Source: Verrucomicrobiales bacterium (GTDB lineage Bacteria; Verrucomicrobiota; Verrucomicrobiia; Verrucomicrobiales; DEV007). Taken from it: a stretch of 56,050 nt of DNA. The notes beneath the pieces were generated by a model that saw only the letters and a list, made by a program, of their open reading frames with translations, was not told the origin of the DNA and ran no database searches. The stretch's first letter is position 1; each line of letters starts with the position of its first letter. The stretch is from NCBI GenBank assembly GCA_029233965.1, contig JARGOP010000033.1, positions 1 to 56,050 on the forward strand, in the 5' to 3' direction. The position numbers and the translations under genes are program-made. Shown piece by piece: positions 16,075-23,643 of the stretch.

Positions 16075-16103
16075 TTTCCATAACTGATCGCATCTGTTAT
16101 ATT
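16075..16103 (+). promoter_or_regulatory. predicted sigma70-type promoter for the L,D-transpeptidase
   Basis: TTTCCA (16075-16080) and TATATT (16098-16103) are separated by 17 bases, giving a start about 60 bases before the ATG at 16168. The leader between them is rich in ACAC/ACAG repeats. Prediction by consensus only. Confidence 0.4.
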
Positions 16104-16167
16104 CTATGTAGGCGTGATTTAACACACCACGTTCACAGACACACAAACACAGATACAGACAGTTATA

Positions 16168-16728
16168 ATGAGAAGAGTACTCTCGTGCGCTCTCTCGGCG
16201 TCCCTGATATTGGGGGCATCGATATTTTCGGCGTGCACTTCAACCCAGGATTCTGCCTCCGCAGATCGTAACGGCAGTTCTTTCCAGAACGCCTTCAAGC
16301 CCAAGCCCTCGATCGAGCGCCGCAAGAGTGGTGCGCGAGTGAATCCGATGGTGCTTTCGCAGAGTACCCGGAGCAATACCCGGGTCGTGATTGATATCGC
16401 AGACCAGCGCGGTTATCTCCTCGTGGATGGAAAAATCGCGGTGGATACTCCGGTTTCGACAGCGCGTCCCGGGAAGTGGACACCCCGCGGGAGCTTCAAC
16501 ATGACGCAACGGGTTCGCACTGGCAAAATCTCGACGATCTACGGAGTCGAGATGCCTTACTGGATGCGACTGAGCGGAAGTGCCTACGGGGTGCACGCAG
16601 GACATCTTCCGGGGTATCCTGCCTCTGCCGGATGTATTCGCCTCCCCGCCGAGTCGGCGCGCGTCATCTTCGACAACACCACCTACGGAACCCGCGTGAA
16701 CGTTTACAGCAGCTGGGGCGGAGCGTGA
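16168..16728 (+). CDS. L,D-transpeptidase (YkuD domain), probable lipoprotein
   Basis: A 186-residue envelope protein. The N-terminus is a signal sequence ending in I-F-S-A-C23, a lipobox-like site with Phe at -3, so it may be a lipoprotein or simply exported. The YkuD catalytic region is H143-A-G-H146-L-P-G-Y-P-A-S-A-G-C156-I-R158, with Cys156 the nucleophile that makes or exchanges 3-3 peptidoglycan cross-links or attaches proteins. Earlier strands 'RVVIDIADQRGYLLVDGK' (fragment DIADQRGYLLVDG) and 'TPRGSF' fit the fold. It has its own promoter-like sequence and terminator. Confidence 0.9.
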   Translation: MRRVLSCALSASLILGASIFSACTSTQDSASADRNGSSFQNAFKPKPSIERRKSGARVNPMVLSQSTRSNTRVVIDIADQRGYLLVDGKIAVDTPVSTARPGKWTPRGSFNMTQRVRTGKISTIYGVEMPYWMRLSGSAYGVHAGHLPGYPASAGCIRLPAESARVIFDNTTYGTRVNVYSSWGGA

Positions 16729-16760
16729 TCAACGCTCTCGATTGAACCCGGGTTTGTGTG

Positions 16761-16793
16761 AAAGCCGTCCCGTTCCGGCGAGACGGCTTTTTT
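16761..16793 (+). terminator. intrinsic terminator after the L,D-transpeptidase
   Basis: AAAGCCGTC (16761-16769) pairs with GACGGCTTT (16782-16790) around a 12-base loop; the run TTTTTT covers 16788-16793. On the opposite strand the AAA at 16761-16763 gives only a weak T-tract, so it may terminate the convergent DUF6807 gene less efficiently. Confidence 0.85.
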
Positions 16794-16810
16794 GTGGCTG
16801 CGGGGAACGC

Positions 16811-17815
16811 CTACTTCCTGGTAAATGCCTCGTAGGCGGTCGCGATCCCGGCATCGTCAGGCGATCCTTTGTGGAAAATGGTGCGATAGCGGAAGGTCAG
16901 CTCCTCGCCATTTTTCAGGACATGCTTGCCTGCCTCTTTCGGAGCGCCCTTTTCAAAGTGTCCCTGGCCGAACGGGTTCGCCGTGAAGAGGCCGTAGTCG
17001 CGGGCGTGCCACCAGGTTGGGTGACGAAAGTTCGAGGGGTGATCAAACATCGCGATACCGACGGCGTTACCGGCACGGTCCACCCCGAAGTAATCGACCC
17101 ACTTGGCGCGCTTGCCCCAGACATCCTTCCCGGCGACGCCCCCGCTGTTGATGGCATCCCCTTTCGCGTGCTCCCCTTTGAGGCGGAGCGTTGGGATAGT
17201 ACGGATTGACCAGGCGCCTTCCTTGTCATCGTTGATCGTTACGTCGCCGGCATCGGCGACGAGGGTGAGGGTCACGTCAATCACGAGCGAGCCGCTGCCG
17301 TCGTAGAAGAGGCGAAATTCACGACGGTCTGACATGACCCGCTTCGTGTCTTCATCAAAGGCCAGCCACTCGGAATTGGTTTTGAACGTGATGGTATCTT
17401 TCGACATCGTGACACCGTTCATCCCTTTGTGCCGGATTGACCCGAAAGTTTTATCCTGTTTTTTCTCATCGAGCGGGAAGTGCCAGAAGTCGAGACCGTT
17501 TACATTGCCGAGCCCATACCACATCCCGCGGTGGTGGATGTGATCAGTTTGCTCGTCTTCGAAGCCTTCCTTCATCGGCCAGTGACGAGTCAGGTTCTCA
17601 CCGGTCGGGCCATTGATCGGGTAGAAGAAGGGTTTCCCTGCTTCATATCCGGATTCGTAGCTGGTGACGTGTTGATCGCCATAGAAGATTTGAATCGGGT
17701 CGGTGCCCCGTATCGACCAGCCCTCGCCGCCGCCGATAACCTGAGCGGTGGAATGGGGTGTAAAAATCGCGAGAAATGCGGAGAGGATGACAAGGGTTGG
17801 AACTGGCAATTTCAT
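16811..17815 (-). CDS. secreted DUF6807 (PmoA-like) family protein
   Basis: About 334 residues from the ATG at 17815, giving a clean signal peptide (MKLPVPTLVILSAFLAIFTP, cut near STAQ). A GTG four codons upstream is possible but overlaps a palindrome. The 'PINGPTGENLTRHWPM' region (fragment GPTGENLTRHWP), 'DHIHHRGMWYG' and 'WWHARDYGLFTANPFGQGHF' (fragment HARDYGLFTANPFG) are the strongly conserved blocks of this PVC/Bacteroidota family. The His-rich H-I-H-H-R-G block suggests a metal or sugar-binding site, but no reaction is established. It is divergent from a Tat-exported TIM-barrel protein, a common association in PVC sugar loci. Confidence 0.87.
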   Translation of the reverse strand: MKLPVPTLVILSAFLAIFTPHSTAQVIGGGEGWSIRGTDPIQIFYGDQHVTSYESGYEAGKPFFYPINGPTGENLTRHWPMKEGFEDEQTDHIHHRGMWYGLGNVNGLDFWHFPLDEKKQDKTFGSIRHKGMNGVTMSKDTITFKTNSEWLAFDEDTKRVMSDRREFRLFYDGSGSLVIDVTLTLVADAGDVTINDDKEGAWSIRTIPTLRLKGEHAKGDAINSGGVAGKDVWGKRAKWVDYFGVDRAGNAVGIAMFDHPSNFRHPTWWHARDYGLFTANPFGQGHFEKGAPKEAGKHVLKNGEELTFRYRTIFHKGSPDDAGIATAYEAFTRK

Positions 17816-17821
17816 GAGTTG

Positions 17822-17869
17822 AGACACTACGTGTCTGCGAGTATCTCAATTCTTGCCGAGACCGGCAAG
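17822..17869. promoter_or_regulatory. two palindromes in a divergent promoter gap
   Basis: Between the DUF6807 gene and the TIM-barrel gene lie AGACAC-TAC-GTGTCT (17822-17836) and CTTGCCG-AGAC-CGGCAAG (17852-17869), both perfect inverted repeats. Their centres are 31.5 bases apart, about three helical turns. CGATACGATACG follows immediately (17872-17883). They look like binding sites for dimeric regulators controlling both genes. Confidence 0.5.
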
Positions 17870-17887
17870 CGCCGATACGATACGTCT

Positions 17888-18799
17888 ATGAGTCTATCCT
17901 CACTTCCCCGTCGCCGTGATCTCCTGAAGCTCGCGCCTGCTGCCATGGCGTTTTCGCCACTCCTGAGTTCGAACCTTTTTGCGCAGGAGAAAAGCAGGTT
18001 CCAGTTCTGCACGTTCACGAAGCCGCTCCAGCACCTCAGTTATGCAGAGATGGCAAAAGCGATCGCCGCGATGGGATTCGACGGAATTGAAGGTCCGGTC
18101 AGGCCCGGAGGACATGTCCTCCCGGAGCGGGTCGAAGAGGATCTCCCCAAAATGGTCGAAGCACTCAAAGCGGAAGGGCTCGATCTGACGCTCATGACTT
18201 CCGCGATCAACGAAGTCAGCAAAGAGCAACATACCGAAAAGGTGCTTCGAGTCGCTGCCGACCTCGGGGTGAAGCGCTTCCGGATGGGCTACTACAAGTA
18301 CGATCTCTCAAAGCCGATTGCCCCCCAGATGGATGAGTTTCGCCCCCGTCTCAGGGAACTGATTGCGCTCACCAATGAACTGGGGATGAAGCCGGTGTAT
18401 CAGAATCACTCCGGGAAAAATTACTTCGGCGGTCCGATCTGGGACATGGCGGAGGTCTTCGACGAATTCGATCCTTCAGAGGTCGGGGTCGCGTTCGATA
18501 TCGGGCATGCCACAGTCGAAGGGGCGAAAGCCTGGCCGCTGAACTTCGCCCGGATCCAACCTTACGTGGACACCATTTATGTGAAGGAGCCGGCGTGGGA
18601 AAACAACCAGCTCGTGTGGGGCGGAATCGGCGAAGGCGCGGTGGATCATTCCTTCTTTTCCCAGTTGAAAAAGAGTGAATTTTCCGGTCCGATCAGTCTC
18701 CATGTCGAATATCTCGGCCACAAGGATCCTGAAATCGTTCCTGCGGTTTTGAAGGCGATTCAGAAAGATTTTGCCACGCTGAAGGAGCTCCTTGCCTGA
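17888..18799 (+). CDS. Tat-exported sugar phosphate isomerase/epimerase-like TIM barrel
   Basis: From the ATG at 17888 it has 303 residues. The N-terminus L-P-R-R-R-D-L-L-K-L-A-P is a twin-arginine-type signal cut near L-F-A-Q. The mature part is an AP-endonuclease-2/xylose isomerase-like barrel: 'AKAIAAMGFDGIEGPVRPGGH', 'GMKPVYQNHSG', 'VGVAFDIGHATVEGA' and 'ISLHVEY' carry the usual Glu/Asp/His metal ligands. Such proteins isomerise or epimerise sugars, but the substrate is unknown. hflX begins on the last base of its stop codon (TGATG), so the two are translationally coupled. Confidence 0.87.
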   Translation: MSLSSLPRRRDLLKLAPAAMAFSPLLSSNLFAQEKSRFQFCTFTKPLQHLSYAEMAKAIAAMGFDGIEGPVRPGGHVLPERVEEDLPKMVEALKAEGLDLTLMTSAINEVSKEQHTEKVLRVAADLGVKRFRMGYYKYDLSKPIAPQMDEFRPRLRELIALTNELGMKPVYQNHSGKNYFGGPIWDMAEVFDEFDPSEVGVAFDIGHATVEGAKAWPLNFARIQPYVDTIYVKEPAWENNQLVWGGIGEGAVDHSFFSQLKKSEFSGPISLHVEYLGHKDPEIVPAVLKAIQKDFATLKELLA

Positions 18800-20136
18800 T
18801 GTTTGATACCCGGGATAAACCGCAGATGGTAGAGCGCGCCTTCCTCATAGGCGCCTACTTTGATCGCTCCGACGAAGCGGAAGCACAAAACCTTCTTAAA
18901 GAGTTGGAGGAGTTGGTGACGACTCTTGGTATCGGTATTGTCGCAACACGGTGTGTTTTTGTCAGGGACAGGAACAAGCGTTACCTGACCGGCTCGGGAA
19001 AGGCCCTTGAGTTGATTGAGGAAGCCGGCGACTACGATGCTGACTGCATCATTTTCGATAATGAACTGCTCCCTTCGCAACAGCGCACCTGGGAGGAAGC
19101 CGGAGATTTGACGGTGATTGACCGTGAAGAAGTCATTCTCGATATCTTCAAGATGCGGGCCCAAACGAAGGAGGCCAGCCTCCAGGTGGAACTGGCGCGC
19201 ATGCAGTATTCGCTACCGCGCCTCGCGCGGATGTGGAGTCACCTTGACCGCCAGCGCGGCTCTGGTGGAGGAGGGTCCGGAGGGGCGGCCCGGGGTGAAG
19301 GGGAGCAGCAGATCGAGGTCGACCGCCGTCTTGCGCGGAAGCGGATCGAGAGGATCAAGACGGAACTCGATGAGGTGCGCCGCAACCGCCAGACGCAGCG
19401 AAAGCAGCGGTCCGATGAAGGGATCGGTCAGGCTTCGATTGTGGGCTATACTAATGCGGGAAAGAGCTCACTCCTCAACATTCTCGCGGGATCGGATGTC
19501 CTCGCCGAAGACAAGTTGTTTGCGACGCTTGATCCCACGACCCGGCGTATCGAGCTGCCGGACGGCCAGCCGTTGTTGATGACGGACACGGTGGGATTCG
19601 TTCGAAATCTGCCGCACCGTCTCGTTGAGGCTTTCAAGGCGACTCTTGAGGAGGCCGTGATTTCCGATTTTCTGATTCACGTTCTCGATGCCAGTGCTCC
19701 CGAGATTTTCGATTTTCACGAGACGACCTTATCCGTTTTGCGCGAGCTCGGTGCCGCGGACAAACCGATGATCACAGTGTTGAATAAAGTCGATCTCATT
19801 GCCGATGATTTGGACCGGATTCACGAATTGAAGAGTCACTTTGACGAGCGGTCCGTTTTCATTTCCGCCGTCACCGGGGAAGGGCTCGACAAGCTGACCG
19901 GACGCCTCTGCGAAATGATGGTGGACCGTGTCGCCCGGCTTACGCTGAAAATTCCCCAGGCGAGGCAGGACCTTGTCGCCCTCTTGCATCGTGAAGCGAA
20001 GGTTCTGGCGACAGCGTATGAGGGGAATGACGTTGTCCTCAGCGCGATTGTTCCACACATCATCCGCCACAAAGTGGAGGAGTTCAGCGTTCCCGGGGAG
20101 AATCCCAGCTCAGCGAACTCGCTGCCCTCCTCCTAG
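18799..20136 (+). CDS. hflX: ribosome-associated GTPase HflX
   Basis: A 445-residue GTPase that splits or rescues stalled ribosomes in other bacteria. The N-terminal HflX domain (about 1-180) ends in a Gly-rich stretch and 'EQQIEVDRRLARKRI', the region usually written GPGE(T/K)xLExDRR; here it reads R-G-E-G-E-Q, a mild departure. G1 is G-Y-T-N-A-G-K-S-S (216-224), G3 D-T-V-G-F and G4 N-K-V-D-L follow, with 'RNLPHRLVEAFKATLEE' typical of HflX. It begins at the stop of the TIM-barrel gene and a sulfatase follows after 14 bases. hfq is not adjacent, unlike in enterobacteria. Confidence 0.95.
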   Translation: MFDTRDKPQMVERAFLIGAYFDRSDEAEAQNLLKELEELVTTLGIGIVATRCVFVRDRNKRYLTGSGKALELIEEAGDYDADCIIFDNELLPSQQRTWEEAGDLTVIDREEVILDIFKMRAQTKEASLQVELARMQYSLPRLARMWSHLDRQRGSGGGGSGGAARGEGEQQIEVDRRLARKRIERIKTELDEVRRNRQTQRKQRSDEGIGQASIVGYTNAGKSSLLNILAGSDVLAEDKLFATLDPTTRRIELPDGQPLLMTDTVGFVRNLPHRLVEAFKATLEEAVISDFLIHVLDASAPEIFDFHETTLSVLRELGAADKPMITVLNKVDLIADDLDRIHELKSHFDERSVFISAVTGEGLDKLTGRLCEMMVDRVARLTLKIPQARQDLVALLHREAKVLATAYEGNDVVLSAIVPHIIRHKVEEFSVPGENPSSANSLPSS

Positions 20137-20150
20137 CTGCCCGAATTGAT

Positions 20151-21617
20151 ATGAAGCGAATTCTCGCCGGTTTCCTCGCAGTGCTCTTTGTCGTTGCGCC
20201 TGTCGCAGGTGTTGATCGACCTCCTAATTTCGTCGTCCTTTTTGTCGATGATCTAGGGTATGCGGACCTCGGGTGCTTCGGGTCTCCGGATATTCGGACG
20301 CCGCGTCTCGATGCGCTCGCGGAGGAGGGGATGCGCTTCACTCATTTTTACGCGCAGCCTATTTGCGGTCCCTCGCGGACCGCGCTGATGACGGGGTGCC
20401 ACCCTCTCCGTGTCGCCGAAAAGGGGAATCAAAAGCAAATTCACCCCGTGGTGCACACGAAGGAGATCACGCTCGCCGAGGTCCTGAAGGAAAAGGGCTA
20501 TGCGACCGGCTGTTTCGGGAAGTGGGACATGGCGGGGCATTCCCAAACGGATTTTCACCCCGGGTTAATGCCGAATCATCAGGGCTTTGACTACTTCTTC
20601 GGCACCCCTTCGAGCAACGATCAATATGTGGATCTCTATCGCAATGAGGAGCGAATCGAAGAAAAAGCGGACATGTCAATGCTCACGAAACGCCACACCG
20701 ATGATGTGATCGGCTTCATTGAAAAACACAAAGACGGCCCCTTTTTCGCCTATGTCCCCTACAGCATGGTCCACACGCGCCTCGACGCTTCTCCGGAGTT
20801 TAAAGGGAAGTCCCCTCGCGGGCTCTACGGGGATACGGTGGAGGAGATCGATTACAACTGCGGCCGGATTATTGATAAGTTAGAGGAACTTGGCCTCACG
20901 GAAAATACCTATGTTCTTTTCACGAGTGATAATGGACCGTGGCTGATCAAGAACAAGGATCGTCTCGACGGCACGCTTCCCTCGGATCATGGAGGGTCGG
21001 CCGGAGAGCTTCGCAGCGGCAAAGTCTCGACCTGGGAGGGTGGTGTTCGCGTACCCACGATTCTGCGGGCACCGGGCCGCGTCCCGGCGGGCACCGAGTG
21101 CGACAAGATTGCGGCGACGATTGATCTCCTCCCAACCTTCGCTAAACTCGCCGGCACGGAGGCTCCGACTGATCGCGTTATCGATGGAGTCGATATCCGT
21201 CATCTTTTTGCGGGAGACTTTGAAGAGGCCGATGAAAATCGGTTTTTCGCCTACTATTTCATCAACTCCCTTCAGGCGGTGCGTCAGGGGAAATGGAAGC
21301 TCCATCTCCCGAGACCGCCAAACCCTCCATGGCTCGGACCGTTTTCGCGGAACAATCATATCGCGGCAGCAGACTGGCAGGGCTTTGCGGAACCGTTTCT
21401 GGTCAATCTCGAGAGCGATCCCGGCGAGACCCGAAGCGTAGCGGGGGAAAACCCCGAGGTGCTCGAAAGTCTCCTCCAACTTGCTGAGAAAGTGAGAGCC
21501 GATATCGGCGACCACGATCGGGTCGGAGAGAACATGCGCTTTTTTGATCCGATGGAAGAACGTCCTGCGAGGCCGCCTTTCCCCCATTTGGTGAGAAGGC
21601 CGAAACCGAAGGGGTGA
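20151..21617 (+). CDS. secreted sulfatase with GKWD variant active-site motif
   Basis: A 488-residue exported sulfatase (signal peptide to about residue 20). Metal ligands D33-D34, formylglycine motif C72-G-P-S-R76 (CxPSR) and late D260-N261 are present. In the motif that normally reads G-K-W-H-x-G, it has G-K124-W-D126-M-A-G-H, so the usual active-site His is Asp. It therefore belongs to a divergent sulfatase subfamily, and it may cleave a different ester or use the nearby His130. It lies 14 bases after hflX and may share its transcript. Its end converges on a degraded polysaccharide-export kinase gene. Confidence 0.9.
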   Translation: MKRILAGFLAVLFVVAPVAGVDRPPNFVVLFVDDLGYADLGCFGSPDIRTPRLDALAEEGMRFTHFYAQPICGPSRTALMTGCHPLRVAEKGNQKQIHPVVHTKEITLAEVLKEKGYATGCFGKWDMAGHSQTDFHPGLMPNHQGFDYFFGTPSSNDQYVDLYRNEERIEEKADMSMLTKRHTDDVIGFIEKHKDGPFFAYVPYSMVHTRLDASPEFKGKSPRGLYGDTVEEIDYNCGRIIDKLEELGLTENTYVLFTSDNGPWLIKNKDRLDGTLPSDHGGSAGELRSGKVSTWEGGVRVPTILRAPGRVPAGTECDKIAATIDLLPTFAKLAGTEAPTDRVIDGVDIRHLFAGDFEEADENRFFAYYFINSLQAVRQGKWKLHLPRPPNPPWLGPFSRNNHIAAADWQGFAEPFLVNLESDPGETRSVAGENPEVLESLLQLAEKVRADIGDHDRVGENMRFFDPMEERPARPPFPHLVRRPKPKG

Positions 21618-21769
21618 AACTTCTTCCGGGACACCCCTGTGATCGCCGGTTGGACCGGAAAGATCGAAGCCGGCGGGGTTTCGGGTCGATTTTCCGGGGT
21701 GGGTCTGATGGGAACGGGGACGGCGATTCAGCTCCCTGATCTTGAATTTCCCAAGCAAACCAGCGCGCA

Positions 21770-23101
21770 CTAAGCCTGTCGCTCGATCCGCCGCGGTTTT
21801 TCGTCGTTTCGTTCGCGTGCACTCTTCGCGGATGCCCCGCGGCGCTCAAAGTTCACCGAGTTTGCCTTCTCTGATCTTGGTGATGGTTTTGATGCGGTTT
21901 TTTGTCCTGGAGATTCAAGCCGTTGGCTCAGAGCAATGCCGGAAAGAAGCCCGCCTGATGACTCGAGGGCCTGCTTCAGCTGTTTGAGGACTTTTCCGGA
22001 ATGTCGCTTGTAGGAAGTCACCGCGATGGTGTGGTCGACGATGCCGGAAACGATCCCGGCCTCGGAGTAGGAGAGGGGCGAGGGGGAAGTGATGAGCAGG
22101 TAATCAAACCGTGACTTCATGTCGTAGATGAGATCTTCCATTCGCTTCCCGGCGAAGAGTCCGGAAGGATCTTCACGTGGAGGACCGCTCGGCATGAACC
22201 AGAGATTGTTCTTCCGGGTCTTCACGACAGTTTCTTCCAGCCTCATTTCGCCGGTGAGATAGTCGGAGAGGCCGGGGTGATTCGCCGCGTCGAATTGTCG
22301 ATAGACTTGAGGATTCCGGAGGTCACCGTCGATGAGAAGAACGGTGTGACCGGCTTCCGCGATGATGACGCTGAGGTTGCTGATGACACTTGGTAACTCC
22401 GAGTCAGGGTCCGCTGAGATGAAGCTGATCATGGAACAATCCCCGGCAGGAAGCTTTTGAATCGCGTTCCGGAGGAAGCGGTAAGGTTCAACAATAGAGT
22501 CGGAGGCACGGCTCAGCTTTGCGAGCGGAGCAGACGGCACCGGCGCAAATCCGATCAGGAGGAGATCAAGCGTGTCGCGCAGATCGGTGGCGACCTGGAG
22601 TGGAGCCCCCCGAACCGCAAACAAGCCGACGAAAACCACGCCGAGAGCAATCCCGGGCAATCCGAGGACGGCAGGTAGATACCAGCGCCCCGTCACCAAT
22701 TCGGCTTCGTCGTCGGTAGCTTCAGTGAGGATCGAAACTGCGGGGCGGGCTTCCCGGTGTTCGACCACGGCAAGTTGATGCCGGGCCTCGAGTAAGCGGA
22801 TCAGATGCGACTGATGAACGAGATCCTCGCGAAGTTGTTCACTTCGGTCAGAGCTTTTTTCTGAGAGTTTACTCAGTTCCCTGAGCTGCGACGAAACTTC
22901 GGCGACGGTGTTGCGCCGACTTTCCAGTTCCAGATTCAAACTCCGGATTCGATCTTCGGCCTCGAGCTGTGCTTCCAGTTCCTTCTGATCGACGAACTCA
23001 TCCGCGATCGCATTGGCCAGCATCGCTCCACCTTCGGGAGTGGTGTCTCGTGCGGTGATCTCGACCGTTCCGTCCACCGGAGTGGAGAACGACGGAGACA
23101 A
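21770..23101 (-). CDS. C-terminal part of a frameshifted Wzz/BY-kinase-like gene, degenerate ATPase
   Basis: 443 residues starting at TTG. It contains the end of a Wzz chain-length domain (P-V-D-G-T-V-E-I, then A-N-A-I-A-D-E-F), a long coiled coil (about 40-120), a transmembrane segment near 145-165, and a CpsD/Wzc-type ATPase domain. That domain keeps the Walker A' strand V-L-L-I-D-G-D-L-R-N-P, but Walker A reads A-D-P-D-S-E-L-P-S-V instead of GEGKS-T, so the catalytic Lys is gone. Walker B reads L-L-I-T-S-P-S with no Asp. The tail has no Tyr cluster. It probably cannot phosphorylate. The N-terminal half lies in another frame just upstream, so the gene is likely a pseudogene. Confidence 0.7.
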   Translation of the reverse strand: MSPSFSTPVDGTVEITARDTTPEGGAMLANAIADEFVDQKELEAQLEAEDRIRSLNLELESRRNTVAEVSSQLRELSKLSEKSSDRSEQLREDLVHQSHLIRLLEARHQLAVVEHREARPAVSILTEATDDEAELVTGRWYLPAVLGLPGIALGVVFVGLFAVRGAPLQVATDLRDTLDLLLIGFAPVPSAPLAKLSRASDSIVEPYRFLRNAIQKLPAGDCSMISFISADPDSELPSVISNLSVIIAEAGHTVLLIDGDLRNPQVYRQFDAANHPGLSDYLTGEMRLEETVVKTRKNNLWFMPSGPPREDPSGLFAGKRMEDLIYDMKSRFDYLLITSPSPLSYSEAGIVSGIVDHTIAVTSYKRHSGKVLKQLKQALESSGGLLSGIALSQRLESPGQKTASKPSPRSEKANSVNFERRGASAKSARERNDEKPRRIERQA

Positions 23102-23462
23102 GGCGCTTCATTTTCTTGAGCGTATCCGGGCGATTTTTCAGATTCCATCGCTGCATGAGGCCGTATTTATCGATCACCTTCAGAAAGAGAACTCCACTCA
23201 TGAGTTCTGCCCGGGCCTGAGTCCGAACAGTCGGGGTGATCGGGCGAACGTCAGTGATCGTGCGGTATACCGGTGCCTCGCCCGGTTTTTCGACGAAAGC
23301 GAGGCGGGAGCTGACCTGGTAACTCACTGGTTTCTTAATAGTTAGATAGGCTCCTCCCGCAAGAAGAATTGAGCCCACCAGAACCACTGAAGTCCACCTT
23401 GCTCGCAGGGCAAACTTAAAATCAGCGAGGCTATACCCAGCCGCATTTTGGTTCGTTACCAT
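22998..23462 (-). pseudogene. N-terminal Wzz domain fragment of the same frameshifted gene
   Basis: From the ATG at 23462 this frame encodes a short cytoplasmic start, a transmembrane segment near 25-47 (S-V-V-L-V-G-S-I-L-L-A-G-G) and a periplasmic Wzz domain up to M-K-R-L-V-S-V-V. After that its sequence becomes unrelated basic residues, while the neighbouring frame picks up the family pattern. The distance from 23462 to 21770 is 1693 bases, one more than a multiple of three, so removing a single base near 23084-23095 would restore a protein of about 563 residues. The site has no homopolymer, which argues against a simple read error. Confidence 0.6.
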
Positions 23463-23520
23463 AATAATTAGAATACCCTGATTATTAAGGCTTACAAAAT
23501 AAATTTTTGGCGCAAGTCCT

Positions 23521-23577
23521 GGAATGACGAACAACCCAAAACCGAAAGAATGACGAAATCTCAAATCCGAAATCTGT
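23521..23577. repeat. GAATGACGAA / AAATCCGAA intergenic repeat, copy 1
   Basis: Contains GAATGACGAA (23522-23531), AGAATGACGAAATC (23548-23561), TCAAATCCGAAATC. The same core words occur at 49998-50076. It lies upstream of the broken Wzz/BY-kinase gene. The repeated 10-mers and A-rich spacing suggest a dispersed, non-coding repeat family. Confidence 0.5.
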
Positions 23578-23643
23578 GGCCTACGCTCCAAAATTCCCGC
23601 AGAGCCTCTTGGGTATTTGGGTATTTCGCCCCCCGGCCTCTTG

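Noticed and set aside
22998-23462. Independent small membrane gene
   Set aside because: The Wzz pattern continues exactly in the other frame, so it is a fragment of one broken gene rather than a separate one.
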